NCBI RefSeq assembly: GCF_000426345.1
Contig: NZ_AUFE01000052.1
Span: 1 to 39,762, forward strand
Reading direction: 5' to 3'
From: Cupriavidus phytohabitans
GTDB lineage: Bacteria; Pseudomonadota; Gammaproteobacteria; Burkholderiales; Burkholderiaceae
Length of the DNA: 39,762 bases
Position numbers and translations under genes: made by a program. Positions 27,241 to 37,173 of the stretch are shown here, one piece after another. The stretch's first letter is position 1. Every line of letters begins with the position of its first letter. The notes below the pieces were generated by a model. That model searched no databases. It saw nothing but the letters and a program-made list of their open reading frames with translations, and was not told the origin of the DNA.

Positions 27241-27918
27241 ATGTTTGCCAATTCCCGCACCATTGTCTCGGCGCAGTCCGATGTCCACGAACACCTGGCC
27301 GCGCGTGTCTCGCGCCACCTTGCCGAGCCGTTCCGCAAGCCTATTGGTGAAGCCAGCCGCCGCGCACTGAGCGCAGCGCTCGACAACTGGCGGCAGGCCG
27401 GCGGCGCGCCGCTGATCCTGGATGCCGGCTGTGGCGTGGGCGAAAGCACGCTGCGCCTGGCGACGTCGTTTCCGGACCACTACGTGATCGGCGTCGACCA
27501 GTCCGAAAAGCGCCTGGCCGCTGGCAAGGACTGGTGGGGCGAGGCACCGATGCCGGCCAATTTCTGCTGGGCGCGGGCCGACCTGGTCGATGTCTGGCGC
27601 ATGCTCCAGGCCGACGCGGTACCGGTGGCGCGCCACTATGTGCTGTACCCGAACCCGTGGCCGAAGATCGGCCACCTGGGGCGGCGCTGGCAGGGCCATG
27701 CGGTGTTCCCGGCGCTGGCGGCGTGCGGCGATTACCTTGAATGCCGCAGTAACTGGAAGGTCTATATCGACGAGTTCGCACAGGCGCTGGCGCTGGTCGG
27801 GCGCCCGGCGCAAGTGATCGAGCCCTGGCAGCCGGCGCAGGCGATGACGCCGTTCGAGCGCAAGTACGCGGCTTCGGGGCATGGACTCTGGCGCTGCGTC
27901 AGCCAACGCGGCGCCTGA
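27241..27918 (+). CDS. TrmB-like tRNA (guanine-N7) methyltransferase family protein
   Basis: A 225-residue SAM-dependent methyltransferase. Motif I is ILDAGCGVGESTLRLATSFP (about residues 59-78), followed by VIGVDQSEKRLAAG, the TrmB-type post-motif IV YVLYPNPWPKIGHLGRRWQG (canonical form FPDPWPKKRHHKRR), and the C-terminal TPFERKYAASGHGLWRC, which mirrors the TxxE...GH tail. It would methylate G46 of tRNA if canonical; altered lysines in the PWPK segment leave room for a divergent paralogue. ATG 27241 has GGAGG four bases upstream; an in-frame ATG at 27232 would add three residues. Divergent from the binding-protein gene. Confidence 0.8.
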   Translation: MFANSRTIVSAQSDVHEHLAARVSRHLAEPFRKPIGEASRRALSAALDNWRQAGGAPLILDAGCGVGESTLRLATSFPDHYVIGVDQSEKRLAAGKDWWGEAPMPANFCWARADLVDVWRMLQADAVPVARHYVLYPNPWPKIGHLGRRWQGHAVFPALAACGDYLECRSNWKVYIDEFAQALALVGRPAQVIEPWQPAQAMTPFERKYAASGHGLWRCVSQRGA

Positions 27919-27935
27919 AGACAGCCAGCAAACAA

Positions 27936-27960
27936 AAACGGCCCACGATGTGGGCCGTTT
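27936..27960. terminator. Shared bidirectional rho-independent terminator
   Basis: AAACGGCCCAC (27936-27946) pairs perfectly with GTGGGCCGTTT (27950-27960) around a 3-base loop. A-rich sequence on the left gives a U-tract for minus-strand transcripts and the final TTT gives a short one for the plus strand. It sits between the convergent TrmB-like and DUF2863 genes. Confidence 0.85.
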
Positions 27961-27981
27961 GCTCGCTTGGCCTGCAGGAAC

Positions 27982-29184
27982 TCAGTGGAACAGCGGCTGC
28001 TGCGTCGGCGCGTCTTCCGGCAATTCCGCATGCACGATCTCGCCATTGCGGTCGGCATACAGCGGCGTACCGCAATCCTCGCAGTATTCCGGATCGAACA
28101 GCGCCGCGTGGCGGAAGATATCTTCGACGCCGGCATTGCGCAGTTCTTCGCAGATCTGCTCGAGCGGATTGCCCTTCTCGTCGGCATCGACTTCGCCGGC
28201 TTCGCGGCCATACACCGGCCAGACGATCCCGTAGATCACATCCTTTTCGCCGCGCATGGTGAAGCCAACGCGGTATTCCTCGACCACCTCCTCGCCGAAC
28301 GCGGCCACCACCGCGGCCAGCTGGCCTGCGGAGATATCCAGCGTGCCGGCCAGGTAGTTGACGGCGGCGCGCACGGTCAGCGGGCGGATGCTCTTGTCGG
28401 ATTCGCGGCACGACAGGAAGAAGGCGTCGGGCAGCAGCAGCTCGAACTCGCAGCCCGGCAGCAGCAGCGCCACCGACGGCTGGACCTGGCTGCGCCATTG
28501 CTCCAGGCACGTTGAGCGCTCGGCATGGTGCTCCTTGGCGTCTTCCTGCCAGCGGAACAGCGCCTGCTCGTGCGGGGCCACCACCACGGCCAGCAGGTAG
28601 CGCGGGTCGGCCAGGATCGGCGCGGTTTCGGGCAGGTCGCGCAGGTCGACCTTGGGCACCGATCCGGCCAGCGCGGCCGCGGCCAGCTTGTGCGTCAGGG
28701 CAAAGGTGTCGCTGTGCGTGCGCGGCAGCTGGTCGATGCTGTACAAGTACGGCGACAGCGCCACCTTGGTGCCGGAAGCGAGCACATGTGCCTGCAAGTG
28801 CACGGCCAGCGTCTGCGCCAGTTCCGGCTTGAGTGTGCCCGAAGGGATGGCGTAACGCGTGTGCGCCAGGATCGGCGCAGCGATCAGCAGCGCGTCGTAG
28901 CGCTGGCCATCGACCTCGATGGTGGCCGATTCGGCCAGCGTCTCGGCCTGCTCGGCCAGCACGTCGGAGGCGTCGGCGTTGTGCTTGAACAGATGTTCCA
29001 GCGCCGCGTCCAGCGCGGTCTGGCTACCGTTCTTCAACAGGCGGCCCAGGCGCTGCGAGAGTCGCCGTTCCCAGTAGCCATCCTCCATGCGGCTGCCCGA
29101 TGCGTCGAGGGCGAGCGCATCGGCCACCAACCGCTCGGCGTCGGGCGAAAGACGTGGGGAAGCCTTGGGGCGAAAACCTGCCAT
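27982..29184 (-). CDS. DUF2863 family protein
   Basis: A 400-residue soluble protein without signal peptide or membrane helices. Landmarks I associate with DUF2863, a family largely confined to Burkholderiales, are ILAHTRYAIPSGTL near 110, YSIDQLPRTHSDTFALTHKL near 147, and the C-terminal third FTMRGEKDVIYGIVWPVYGR. The tail carries DPEYCEDCGTPLYADRNGEI, a Cys-x-x-Cys knuckle that could hold a metal or iron. The function is unknown. Start at ATG 29184 (MAGFRPKASPRLSPDAERLV). It is followed by the shared terminator and preceded by a 49-codon gene on the same strand. Confidence 0.85.
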   Translation of the reverse strand: MAGFRPKASPRLSPDAERLVADALALDASGSRMEDGYWERRLSQRLGRLLKNGSQTALDAALEHLFKHNADASDVLAEQAETLAESATIEVDGQRYDALLIAAPILAHTRYAIPSGTLKPELAQTLAVHLQAHVLASGTKVALSPYLYSIDQLPRTHSDTFALTHKLAAAALAGSVPKVDLRDLPETAPILADPRYLLAVVVAPHEQALFRWQEDAKEHHAERSTCLEQWRSQVQPSVALLLPGCEFELLLPDAFFLSCRESDKSIRPLTVRAAVNYLAGTLDISAGQLAAVVAAFGEEVVEEYRVGFTMRGEKDVIYGIVWPVYGREAGEVDADEKGNPLEQICEELRNAGVEDIFRHAALFDPEYCEDCGTPLYADRNGEIVHAELPEDAPTQQPLFH

Positions 29185-29293
29185 AGAAAGAAACCGTCCG
29201 TTTATGCGTAAAACGGTATTCTACTCGTTGCGTTGACAAGCGGCCGCACGATTGCGGCGTGCTATTGCCCTTGGCAAGGTAGAAGAATCGATT

Positions 29294-29443
29294 TTATTTC
29301 TGTTCGCTGGCTGCCGGAGCGGCCGGTGCGTGGGTTTCGACACCGTGCTGCTCGCCGGAAATCGACACATCGCTGCCACCCTTGGTCAGAAGATAGAGCG
29401 CCGCGCCGGCAACGACGATGAAAGCGATGATGATCTTTGCCAT
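29294..29443 (-). CDS. 49-residue single-pass membrane peptide
   Basis: ATG 29443-29441 with TGGAGA about six bases upstream opens a frame of 49 codons ending at TAA 29296-29294. The product starts MAKIIIAFIVVAGAALYLLT, a clean membrane anchor, and ends in a polar, Ala/Pro-rich tail (HAPAAPAASEQK). It has a proper ribosome site and bacterial-type composition, so I take it as a real small membrane protein of unknown role. It is too short for usual cut-offs. It lies in the gap between acnA and the DUF2863 gene. Confidence 0.65.
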   Translation of the reverse strand: MAKIIIAFIVVAGAALYLLTKGGSDVSISGEQHGVETHAPAAPAASEQK

Positions 29444-29587
29444 GTTGTCTCCAGTGTCTGTCTGAAGCGGGTGGGTTCCGCTTCCGGGTCATTGCGACCG
29501 CTGTTCTTTGGGACTCAGTGTGGCAGCACTGCCTTGCGTGGAACTTACACGCTTGTGCGTGATCCAGAGACCACACTATGCACCCTG

Positions 29588-29639
29588 GCAAACGCCGTCT
29601 GGCGCGTCCCCGATGCGGGACCCGGCAGGCGGCGTTTGC
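29588..29639 (-). terminator. Inverted repeat downstream of acnA
   Basis: GCAAACGCCG (29588-29597) and its perfect complement CGGCGTTTGC (29630-29639) flank a GC-rich 32-base loop that can fold further. It starts 18 bases past the acnA stop. It lacks a strong U-tract, so it may be a 3' stabiliser or weak terminator. Confidence 0.5.
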
Positions 29640-29657
29640 TTGTGCAACCCGCGGGCG

Positions 29658-32375
<2,718 letters not shown>

Positions 32376-32446
32376 TGCCGTACTCCGATCGAAGGATGAT
32401 GCGATGGCATTTGGCTCGGACCTCTGAAACTGGATTCAGACCCCCG

Positions 32447-32492
32447 GTGCGCTGCCGCGGCATGTGACCGCGGTCCGAGGTCGGCAGCGCAC
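32447..32492. promoter_or_regulatory. Inverted repeat in the acnA upstream region
   Basis: GTGCGCTGCC (32447-32456) and its perfect complement GGCAGCGCAC (32483-32492) enclose two CCGCGG hexamers that can also pair. It is 72-117 bases before the acnA start, either in its leader RNA or as a DNA operator. Confidence 0.45.
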
Positions 32493-32615
32493 TGCAACTG
32501 CATACTCTAACCGCCGCGGGGCTTTGCCGCCACCCGGTCTCGATCGGCCGGACCCCGGCCATGCCTTCCCGCGGCGCGACAGCGCCCCCTGGCGGGATTG
32601 CCCCGCCTGCAAGGC

Positions 32616-32658
32616 AAAAGGGTGCCGGCGGCCGGAATTCAGGCGGCCGCCGGCACCC
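32616..32658 (-). terminator. Rho-independent terminator after the secreted Lys/Ala-rich protein gene
   Basis: A 15-bp perfect stem, starting GGGTGCCGGCGGCCG at 32620-32634 with its complement at 32644-32658, and a 9-base loop. On the minus strand it is followed by TTTTGCC. It separates that gene from acnA. Confidence 0.85.
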
Positions 32659-32667
32659 TGCGGGGAT

Positions 32668-33258
32668 TTACTGCTTCGGTGCCGCGGACTGCTGGGTCGC
32701 GTCAGGCTGCTGCGCCTGCTGCGCCTGCTGCGGCTGGACCGTCGGGCCGCCCGGGGGCGTGGCCAGCAACGGCGCGCCGACCGGGGCGCGCAGGCCGCCA
32801 GCCTGGGTCGGGGCCGCGGCGCCGGCTTGCATGGCGGCGCTCTGGCAGTCGTCGGCCAGGCGCTGGCCCAGGTTCTTGTTGAACAGCATGGCCTTGCTCG
32901 GGATCACCACCAGGTCCAGGCCGGTGCGGGCGTCGTAGTAGCGGTCGGCGCCGGTCACGGTAGCCTGGCGCGGCAGCTTGTAGTCGCGGCCTTGCCAGTG
33001 CACGGTCAGGATTTCGTCGCGCAGCATGTCGCCCGAGATATAGATGCTGTTGCCCAGCTCGCACTGCCACTTTTCACCGGTCGGGGTGACGGCTGCGGCG
33101 GCGCCGGCAGCGGCGGCGGTGCCCGCTGCCGCCTTCTTCTTGGTCGAGGACTTCTTCTTGGTGGTCGTGGTCTTCTTGGCCGGCTCTTGCGCCATCACGG
33201 CGGTGGCGGTGGTCAGGCTGAACGCGCCGATGCAGGCGGCAAGTACGAGATGTTTCAT
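32668..33258 (-). CDS. Exported Lys/Ala-rich protein of unknown function
   Basis: A 196-residue protein. The signal peptide (MKHLVLAACIGAFSLTTATA, cleavage near VMAQ) leads to a low-complexity Lys/Thr/Ala spacer (residues 26-58) and then a folded region WQCELGNSIYISGDMLRDEI through RYYDARTGLDLVVIPSKAML with two cysteines. The tail is Gln/Ala/Pro-rich. The Cys, Tyr and Gly pattern loosely recalls the MliC-type lysozyme-inhibitor fold, but the match is too weak to name it. I start at the Met of MKHLV (33258) because the 19 upstream residues break the signal peptide. It follows prpC by 167 bases and ends in a strong terminator. Confidence 0.7.
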   Translation of the reverse strand: MKHLVLAACIGAFSLTTATAVMAQEPAKKTTTTKKKSSTKKKAAAGTAAAAGAAAAVTPTGEKWQCELGNSIYISGDMLRDEILTVHWQGRDYKLPRQATVTGADRYYDARTGLDLVVIPSKAMLFNKNLGQRLADDCQSAAMQAGAAAPTQAGGLRAPVGAPLLATPPGGPTVQPQQAQQAQQPDATQQSAAPKQ

Positions 33259-33425
33259 TTTGTGAGTGCCTTTCGGATTCTGAAATCTGGTCTGTTTGTC
33301 GTTCGCCGCCGTCACATTGCGCGGCGCCTGAGATGAAAGTCCGCCGCTATTCTCTACGATTTGCCTGAGCCCGCGAAGTGCGCTGGCCTTTGGTTACATA
33401 ATCGGGGTGTCCGGTTAGTCCGGGT

Positions 33426-34607
33426 TCACTTACGCTTGCCGATCGGCGCGAATTTGAGGTTTTCGGGGCCCACGTAGTTGGCGCTGGGACGGATGATCTT
33501 GTTGTCGATGCGTTGCTCGATGATGTGCGCGGCCCAGCCGGACGTACGCGCGATCACGAACAGCGGCGTGAACATCGCCGTCGGCACGCCCATCATGTGG
33601 TAGCTCACCGCGCTGAACCAGTCCAGGTTCGGGAACATCTTCTTGATGTCCCACATCACCGTCTCCAGGCGCTCGGCGATGTCGAACATCTTCATCGAGC
33701 CGGCGTCCTTCGACAGCTTGCGGGCGGTTTCCTTGATCACCTGGTTGCGCGGATCGGCAATGGTGTACACCGGGTGACCGAAGCCGATCACCACTTCCTT
33801 GTTCTCGACGCGGCGGGTGATGTCGGCCTGCGCCTCATCCGGGCTGTCATAGCGCTGCTGGATCTCGAAGGCCACTTCGTTGGCGCCGCCGTGCTTGGGG
33901 CCGCGCAGCGCGCCGATCGCGCCGCAGATGGCCGAGTACATGTCCGAGCCCGTGCCGGCGATCACGCGGCCGGTGAAGGTCGATGCATTGAACTCGTGCT
34001 CCGCGTACAGGATCATCGAGGTGTGCATGGCACGCTCCCACAGCGCCGACGGCTTCTCGCCGTGCAGCAGGTGCAGGAAGTGGGCGCCGATCGAATCGTC
34101 GTCGGTCTCGACCTCGATGCGCTTGCCGTTGTGGCTGTAGTGGTACCAGTACAGCAGCATCGAGCCCAGGCTGGCCATCAGGCGGTCGGCGATGTCGCGC
34201 GCGCCCGGGGTGTTGTGGTTTTCCTTCTCCGGCAGCACGGTGCCCAGCACCGACACGCCGGTGCGCATCACGTCCATCGGGTGGGCGCTGGCCGGGACCC
34301 ATTCCAGTGCCAGCTTGACGTTGGCGGGCAGGGCGCGCAGGGCCTTCAGCCTGGCCTTGTAGGCGGCCAGTTCAGCCTTGTTGGGCAGCTTGCCATGCAC
34401 CAGCAGGTGGGCGATTTCTTCGAATTCGCAGGCGTCGGCGACATCGAGGATGTCATAGCCGCGGTAGTGCAGGTCGTTGCCGGTGCGGCCGACCGTGCAC
34501 AGCGCGGTGTTTCCCGCGGTGACGCCGGACAGGGCGACGGATTTTTTGACTTTCGGTGCCGCGGGCGCCGTCGTGGCGGCCCGTGCTGCGGTCTTCGAAG
34601 CGGACAT
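33426..34607 (-). CDS. prpC: 2-methylcitrate synthase / citrate synthase (PrpC type)
   Basis: A 393-residue type II citrate synthase superfamily enzyme that condenses propionyl-CoA or acetyl-CoA with oxaloacetate. Catalytic residues: His239 (GPKHGGANEVAFE), His278 (IGFGHPVYTIADPR) and Asp329 (FPNLDWFSAVSYHMMG). The last motif and the short length (no N-terminal NADH-binding domain) are typical of PrpC rather than GltA. The first 22 residues are an Ala/Lys-rich extension before the family start (ALSGVTAGNTALCTVGRTGN). It lies 45 bases after the CitE-like lyase gene and is probably co-transcribed with it. No prpB or prpF adjoins, so a role in the TCA cycle or as a side enzyme is as likely as propionate catabolism. 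Confidence 0.88.
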   Translation of the reverse strand: MSASKTAARAATTAPAAPKVKKSVALSGVTAGNTALCTVGRTGNDLHYRGYDILDVADACEFEEIAHLLVHGKLPNKAELAAYKARLKALRALPANVKLALEWVPASAHPMDVMRTGVSVLGTVLPEKENHNTPGARDIADRLMASLGSMLLYWYHYSHNGKRIEVETDDDSIGAHFLHLLHGEKPSALWERAMHTSMILYAEHEFNASTFTGRVIAGTGSDMYSAICGAIGALRGPKHGGANEVAFEIQQRYDSPDEAQADITRRVENKEVVIGFGHPVYTIADPRNQVIKETARKLSKDAGSMKMFDIAERLETVMWDIKKMFPNLDWFSAVSYHMMGVPTAMFTPLFVIARTSGWAAHIIEQRIDNKIIRPSANYVGPENLKFAPIGKRK

Positions 34608-34652
34608 CCGGGTCTCCTTCGGTCGCGTCCGTGGCTTGTTGTTGTGGCGGTG

Positions 34653-35633
34653 TCAGGCGAAGAACAGCGCTTCCACGTTGTCCGGCAGCGGCGTGCCGGT
34701 GGCCTGGGCGCGCTGCAGCAGCGACCAGTAATAGCGGTAGCTGGCGCGGTCGTGCAACTGGCCGTCATGGCGAATCGGCGCCCAGTTGTTCTCGTGGGCC
34801 GCCAGCAAGATCTGGCTGGCGGCGCCGATTTCTTCCGCACCCGGCCGGAAGGCGGTGACGATTGGCGCGATCTGGCCTGGATGGATGCTCCACTTGCGCA
34901 GATAGCCGAACTCGGCGCGCGCGCGCAGTGCATCGTCACCGGCCCGCTGCGGCGTCTGCACATCGGTGCTGACGTTGTGCGACGGCACCTTGCCGTGGCG
35001 ATGGCAGGCGGCGGAGATCTCCAGCATGGCGCGGCGGATCAGCGGATGCTCGAACTGCTGCGGCGAGCGCATGGCGTCGCCGGGAATCGCGCCGTGGTGC
35101 GCCGACACGAAGTCCATCAGGCCGAAGCTCAGGCATTCCACCTGCACCAGCGCGGCGATATCGAACGCCTGCTCGAGCGCGGCGTGTGTCTCGATCAGCA
35201 CATGAATCGGGATATGGCGGGCGATGCCGGCGTTGCGCGCCACCTGGTTGACATGGTCGGTCACGCGCGCGACCTCGACCACGTCCGTCACCTTGGGCAC
35301 GACCACGTAGGCCAGCCGAGCGCCGGCGGCGCGCACCAGCACATCGACATCCTGGCGCCAGCTGGGGTGGGCGGGATCATGGATGCGCACGCCGACGCGG
35401 TTGTGCGCGTTCAGCGTGCTGTTGACCAGTTGCGCGCACAACTCGGCGTGCTCGCGCTCCTGGCCTACTGCGGCGCCGTCCTCGCAGTCGAAGGTGATGT
35501 CGAAGACCGGCCCAAGCTCTTGCTGCAGGGCAAGCGACTTGCGCATCAGCTTTTCGCTGCCCGCATAGTGGTCACACACCGGCAACTGGACCGGGATGGC
35601 TTCGCCCTGGAACAAGACCTCGGATGGATGCAC
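34653..35633 (-). CDS. CitE-like HpcH/HpaI aldolase-lyase family protein
   Basis: A 326-residue TIM-barrel protein of the citrate-lyase beta/malyl-CoA-lyase superfamily. FDITFDCEDGAAVGQE (about 45-60) carries the acidic metal-binding end; VVVPKVTDVVEVARVTDHV, IPIHVLIETHAALEQAFDIA (Glu ligand) and LSFGLMDFVSAHHG follow the usual order. The usual N-terminal R-S-x-L-F-x-P-G CoA motif is replaced by LPVCDHYAGSEKLMRKSLAL, so substrate class is uncertain; malyl-CoA, citramalyl-CoA or a free 2-hydroxy acid are options. It starts at GTG 35633; the ribosome site is weak. Located between mdh and prpC, both of which handle oxaloacetate or malate. Confidence 0.82.
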   Translation of the reverse strand: MHPSEVLFQGEAIPVQLPVCDHYAGSEKLMRKSLALQQELGPVFDITFDCEDGAAVGQEREHAELCAQLVNSTLNAHNRVGVRIHDPAHPSWRQDVDVLVRAAGARLAYVVVPKVTDVVEVARVTDHVNQVARNAGIARHIPIHVLIETHAALEQAFDIAALVQVECLSFGLMDFVSAHHGAIPGDAMRSPQQFEHPLIRRAMLEISAACHRHGKVPSHNVSTDVQTPQRAGDDALRARAEFGYLRKWSIHPGQIAPIVTAFRPGAEEIGAASQILLAAHENNWAPIRHDGQLHDRASYRYYWSLLQRAQATGTPLPDNVEALFFA

Positions 35634-35688
35634 GGGAATTCAGGTGGGTTGGGGTTGGACGGGAGGCACATCATAGCGCCCCAATATG

Positions 35689-35739
35689 AAAAAAACCGGG
35701 GTTCCGCGCCGATTTTTTGAATCGTTGCGGAACCCCGGT
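35689..35739 (-). terminator. Rho-independent terminator after mdh
   Basis: ACCGGGGTTCCGC (35695-35707) pairs perfectly with GCGGAACCCCGGT (35727-35739). On the minus strand it runs into a seven-T tract (35695-35689). A strong intrinsic terminator between mdh and the lyase gene, so lyase transcription needs read-through or its own promoter. Confidence 0.92.
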
Positions 35740-35761
35740 CTTTCCTGGAACGCGCTGAAGA

Positions 35762-36745
35762 TCAGCCCAGCAGATGCTGCACGCCGGCCTTTTCTTCTTC
35801 CAGTTCGTTCAGGGTGATGTTGATCTTTTCCTGGCTGTAGGCGTCGATCTCCAGGCCCTTGACGATTTCGTACTTGCCATTGGCGCAGGTCACGGGGTAG
35901 CCGAACATGGTGTCGGCAGGGATGCCGTATTCGCCGTTCGACGGGATGCCCATGGTGACGACCTTGCCGTTGGTGCCCAGCACCCAGTCATGCACGTGGT
36001 CGATGGCAGCGTTGGCGGCCGAGGCGGCCGACGACAGGCCACGCGCTTCGATGATGGCGGCACCGCGCTTGCCGACGGTCGGCAGGAACACGTCGTTGTT
36101 CCACACCGGGTCGTTGATCATGTCCTTGACGCTCTTGCCGTCGACCGTGGCGTAACGGTAGTCGGCGTACATGGTCGGGCTGTGGTTGCCCCACACGAAC
36201 ATCTTCTCGATCGACGACACCGGCTTGCCGGTCTTGGCGGCGATCTGCGACAGGGCACGGTTGTGGTCCAGGCGCAGCATGGCGGTGAAGTTCTCGCGCG
36301 GCAGGCTCGGTGCCGACTTCATGGCGATGTAGGCGTTGGTGTTGGCCGGGTTGCCGACCACCAGCACCTTGACATTGCGGCTGGCGACTTCGTCCAGCGC
36401 CTTGCCCTGCACCGTGAAGATCTGGGCGTTGGCTTCGAGCAGGTCCTTGCGCTCCATGCCCTTGCTGCGCGGACGGGCGCCAACCAGCAGGGCCACGTCG
36501 GCATCCTTGAAGGCAACCTTGGGATCATCGGTGATGACCACGCCGGCCAGCAGCGGGAAGGCGCAGTCTTCCAGTTCCATCACCACGCCCTTGACGGCGG
36601 CCTGGGCTTGCGGGAGGTCGAGCAGTTGGAGGATGACCGGCTGGTCTTTGCCCAGCATGTCGCCGTTGGCGATGCGGAACAGCAGGGAATAGCCGATCTG
36701 GCCAGCGGCGCCGGTCACTGCGACGCGCATTGGGGCTTTAGCCAT
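35762..36745 (-). CDS. mdh: Malate dehydrogenase
   Basis: A 327-residue NAD-dependent malate dehydrogenase of the cytosolic-type (MDH type 2) family: oxaloacetate/malate interconversion in the TCA cycle. NAD fold: VAVTGAAGQIGYSLLFRIAN, with Asp43 (LQLLDLPQAQ) selecting NAD. Substrate loop: GARPRSKGMERKDLLEAN. Catalytic pair: Asp160 in MLRLDHNRALSQIA and His188 in VWGNHSPTMYAD. ATG 36745 (MAKAPMRVAV) has GGAGA upstream; the longer frame is Leu/Pro-rich leader. A consensus-like promoter lies about 320 bases upstream next to a palindromic operator, which gives the mRNA a long leader. A strong terminator follows. Confidence 0.97.
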   Translation of the reverse strand: MAKAPMRVAVTGAAGQIGYSLLFRIANGDMLGKDQPVILQLLDLPQAQAAVKGVVMELEDCAFPLLAGVVITDDPKVAFKDADVALLVGARPRSKGMERKDLLEANAQIFTVQGKALDEVASRNVKVLVVGNPANTNAYIAMKSAPSLPRENFTAMLRLDHNRALSQIAAKTGKPVSSIEKMFVWGNHSPTMYADYRYATVDGKSVKDMINDPVWNNDVFLPTVGKRGAAIIEARGLSSAASAANAAIDHVHDWVLGTNGKVVTMGIPSNGEYGIPADTMFGYPVTCANGKYEIVKGLEIDAYSQEKINITLNELEEEKAGVQHLLG

Positions 36746-37066
36746 GAGTAAATCTCCAAACGATAGAAGGGGGTAACCGGTCGGCGGCACGCCGTCGCCA
36801 ACTCAAGGCGGCGTGCACGCCGGTTGCTGGTTGTCGCCACAGCGGGAGCGGCCGTCCGCCCGGAACCAGGTGGCGGGGCCACGGGGCGGAACCGGTAAGG
36901 GGAGCCACAACGGGTCATGGTGATGCAACGAAGCGTAAGTCTACTGCGAAGCGAGCCGCCATTTCCAGACCGATTTCCAGTCCGGACCGCGGGGGAGAGT
37001 GCCGGGTCAGGCATCCTTCGGCGGCACGAGCATGGCATTCGGCATTCGCGGGCGTGGAACAGCGCG

Positions 37067-37095
37067 AGTGTAGGTCCGGCCCCACTGGCTGTCAA
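37067..37095 (-). promoter_or_regulatory. Sigma-70 promoter reading toward mdh
   Basis: On the minus strand TTGACA (37095-37090), a 17-base spacer and TACACT (37072-37067). The -35 is perfect and the spacer optimal. Transcription would start near 37060, leaving a leader of about 315 nt before mdh. Confidence 0.75.
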
Positions 37096-37101
37096 TTCAT
37101 A

Positions 37102-37124
37102 TGTCTTATATAAGACATAAGACA
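37102..37124. promoter_or_regulatory. Perfect palindromic operator, probable GntR/UTRA binding site
   Basis: TGTCTTATATAAGACA (37102-37117) is a perfect 16-bp palindrome, followed at once by a third half-site TAAGACA (37118-37124). It lies six bases upstream of the mdh -35 box and 50 bases before the GntR-family start. AT-rich in a GC-rich genome, it is the obvious autoregulatory operator. Confidence 0.75.
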
Positions 37125-37173
37125 ATTAACGTCAGGCTGGCGCCCGCCGCCCTTTTGTGGTGAAATCCCGCCT

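Larger units (their letters stand above)
36746..37173. other. Divergent regulatory region between mdh and the GntR gene
   Basis: A 428-bp region with no convincing gene. It holds the mdh promoter, an adjoining palindromic operator and, on the mdh side, a leader of about 315 bases rich in inverted repeats, for example GCACGCCG (36787-36794) with CGGCGTGC (36809-36816). A clear promoter for the GntR gene was not found. Confidence 0.6.

Noticed and set aside
32668..33258. Naming the secreted protein as an MliC lysozyme inhibitor
   Set aside because: Only a loose pattern of Cys, Tyr and Gly residues; key motif spacing could not be confirmed.
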